The notes beneath the pieces are model-generated. The model was not told the DNA's origin, ran no database searches, and was given only the letters and a program-made list of their open reading frames with translations. A program made the translations under genes and the position numbers. Positions 5,248 to 6,153 of a stretch of 6,153 nt of DNA are shown piece after piece. Position 1 is the first letter of the stretch. Each line of letters opens with the position of its first letter. This stretch comes from Acidobacteriota bacterium (GTDB lineage: Bacteria > Acidobacteriota > Terriglobia > Terriglobales > Acidobacteriaceae): assembly GCA_021781255.1 (NCBI GenBank), contig JAJXXG010001162.1, forward strand, positions 1-6,153. Direction: 5' to 3'.

Positions 5248-5294
5248 GACTTTCAACAAAAGCCTGGTATGCAGCTTTTCTTCTTTCGAAAGAC
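5248..5294 (+). repeat. Palindromic repeat, copy 6 (47 bases)
   Basis: It begins 85 bases after copy 5 and is the copy nearest the VirB10-like gene, 61 bases beyond its stop. The arms are GACTTTCAA and TCGAAAGAC: position 3 is now C-G where copy 2 has T-A, a compensatory pair, while position 2 is mismatched. It has 4 differences from copy 1. Confidence 0.88.
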
Positions 5295-5355
5295 TTCATT
5301 ATTGGCCCGTCGTCTCTCGATGCGACCCGCCTGATATGAAACACGAGCCTGTCCG

Positions 5356-6153
5356 TCATGGTTGCTCTGCATTTGCAAATTGGCCGAGACCTGTACCCGC
5401 GTGTGGACTCTGAATTGTCTTGTCCGCGTTCTGGGCGTTTGCTGCCGAGACCTTCTCGAACACGAGATAAATCTCTGTCCCGGCGGGGACGCTCACCACG
5501 ATGTGTTCCAAAGTGAGCATCCTCATGATCTGCTCGTCGCCGGCGTTCCCGATATTGTTCGCTACCTGCATTCGCATCAGATCTCCTTCGCTGAAGGAGC
5601 TGTTCACGCTGGGTGCGCCCACAACCATCGCTGCCGTCTCGCCAATTCCGGACAGCGAGCGGACCAATAAGTTCTTGCCTCTTTGGCGCCCGGTCACCGA
5701 GCCCTTTATGGCCTGAAGATTCATGTTGGCGGCCACAGCATCGATTGGGACGCTGGACCCGTCGGGGTATTCGAGAGAAGAGAATTCAATATTCACGAGT
5801 CCCGAGGGATCCGCCTGAATGATCTTGCCAACGGCCCGCGCTCCGGCGGGAATGATGACCTCTCCGTTGCGCTCGTAGTTGTACTCGATCACGGCAACAA
5901 CAGGCGCGTGCACAGCCGTTGTAGCCATCGATTCGAGGCGCGCCGCCACATGGTAGCCAGGGGCCAGGCCAAGATTGTCGACGACCGGCACGGAGTTCTG
6001 CATCTGCGGATGAATTGCCGTCTGTTGATGCGCCGTGAAAACCAGGGAAGGAGCGTCCAGCGCATCCTCCGCTTTCTTTTGTGCCTGCTGATTTACCGAG
6101 TTCTCGCTGCCATAGGGCGGAGGCGTCCATCGAGATTGCGCATTGGGAGCGGT
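5356..6153 (-). CDS. VirB10/TrbI-type T4SS core-complex protein, C-terminal part (runs off right edge)
   Basis: The frame is open from the window edge to a TGA at 5356-5358, giving 265 residues of an N-truncated protein. The first 50 or so visible residues are a Pro/Gln/Asn-rich linker. The remainder has the VirB10/TrbI C-terminal beta-barrel pattern: LAPGYHVAARLESMATTAV, then EVIIPAGARAVGKI (the P-x-G-x-x-x-x-G motif), a beta run ending EYPDGSSVPIDAVA, and later a helical stretch with many M, N and Q residues (SEGDLMRMQVANNIGNAGDE) that fits the outer-membrane antenna. It ends IVVSVPAGTEIYLVF plus a short tail. VirB10 proteins span both membranes and pass the energy signal from the ATPases to the outer-membrane pore. 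The methionine at 6003 is internal, because the frame continues upstream without a stop. Same strand as the pilin gene, but separated from it by the accessory block. Confidence 0.88.
   Translation of the reverse strand, partial: TAPNAQSRWTPPPYGSENSVNQQAQKKAEDALDAPSLVFTAHQQTAIHPQMQNSVPVVDNLGLAPGYHVAARLESMATTAVHAPVVAVIEYNYERNGEVIIPAGARAVGKIIQADPSGLVNIEFSSLEYPDGSSVPIDAVAANMNLQAIKGSVTGRQRGKNLLVRSLSGIGETAAMVVGAPSVNSSFSEGDLMRMQVANNIGNAGDEQIMRMLTLEHIVVSVPAGTEIYLVFEKVSAANAQNADKTIQSPHAGTGLGQFANAEQP

Larger units (their letters stand above)
1166..5294. other. Cassette-like accessory array bounded and divided by six palindromic repeats
   Basis: Six copies of one imperfect palindrome, all in the same orientation, lie at the two ends of this block and between each of its three genes. 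The order is repeat 1, LprI-like gene (+), repeat 2, Fic gene (-), repeat 3, membrane gene (+), repeats 4-5-6 in tandem. Units 1-2 and 3-4 also share a 70-base sequence after the left repeat and a conserved tract before the right repeat, while their genes are unrelated. The block lies between a VirB10-like and a VirB2-like gene of one orientation. The repeats and their placement are seen directly; movement as cassettes is an inference, and no recombinase is present in the window. Confidence 0.5.

Noticed and set aside
1166..5294. Integron attC sites
   Set aside because: The layout is similar, but attC sites begin with a ...AAC box and end with a GTT... box. These repeats begin with GTTTTTC and end with GAAAAAC, and no integron integrase is present in the window.
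5087..5294. CRISPR array
   Set aside because: Only three tandem copies, repeats with several differences, uneven 30-38 base gaps that resemble the repeat flanks, and no cas genes.
1166..5310. The repeats translate to a similar peptide (FSTKAWYAAFLLSK and variants) in several copies
   Set aside because: Copy 4 has a one-base deletion, the flanking frames differ between copies, there is no shared start or stop, and several substitutions are radical (W to L, A to D, W to G). The arms pair with partial compensation, so structure explains the conservation better than coding.
946..5355. Insertion sequence or composite transposon
   Set aside because: No transposase-like frame, no target-site duplication visible and no long terminal inverted repeats.
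5356..6003. Complete 215-codon gene starting at the methionine at 6003
   Set aside because: The frame continues upstream to the window edge with no stop and a VirB10-like linker, so 6003 is an internal methionine of a longer protein.

Overview
The window looks like a bacterial accessory region from a diderm (Gram-negative-type) organism with moderately high GC. A type IV secretion (T4SS) locus needs an outer membrane, and one of the inserted genes encodes an exported, cysteine-rich periplasmic-type protein. Proteobacteria and Acidobacteriota both fit; the sequence alone does not let me choose. No rRNA, tRNA, integrase, transposase or CRISPR array was found.

The two ends of the window belong to one minus-strand T4SS gene set. 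At the right edge (5356-6153) is the C-terminal part of a VirB10/TrbI-type core protein, running off the window. At the left are a VirB2/TrbC-type pilin precursor (565-945) and, 7 bases after its stop, the start of a multi-spanning membrane protein that runs off the left edge (1-557).

The roughly 4.4 kb between the VirB10 stop and the VirB2 start holds three unrelated accessory genes. They are a secreted protein with two LprI-like (DUF1311-type) domains (1426-2565, +), a Fic-family AMP-transferase with its own inhibitory motif and a C-terminal helix-turn-helix (2777-3943, -), and a three-helix membrane protein with a PH-like cytosolic tail (about 4436-4990, +).

The main discovery is a family of six 46-47 base imperfect palindromes, all in the same orientation, at 1166, 2677, 4095, 5087, 5163 and 5248. 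They separate the three accessory genes one from another and bound the whole block; the last three copies sit in tandem with no gene between them. Two of the gene-bearing units also share a 70-base sequence after their left repeat and a shorter conserved sequence before their right repeat, although their genes are unrelated. This is the layout of a cassette array (common ends, exchangeable cargo), but the repeats do not match integron attC boxes. My reading is a cassette-like accessory array inserted into a T4SS operon, with recombination machinery, if any, outside the window. A less exotic alternative is a REP/MITE-like intergenic repeat family that has accumulated between genes.
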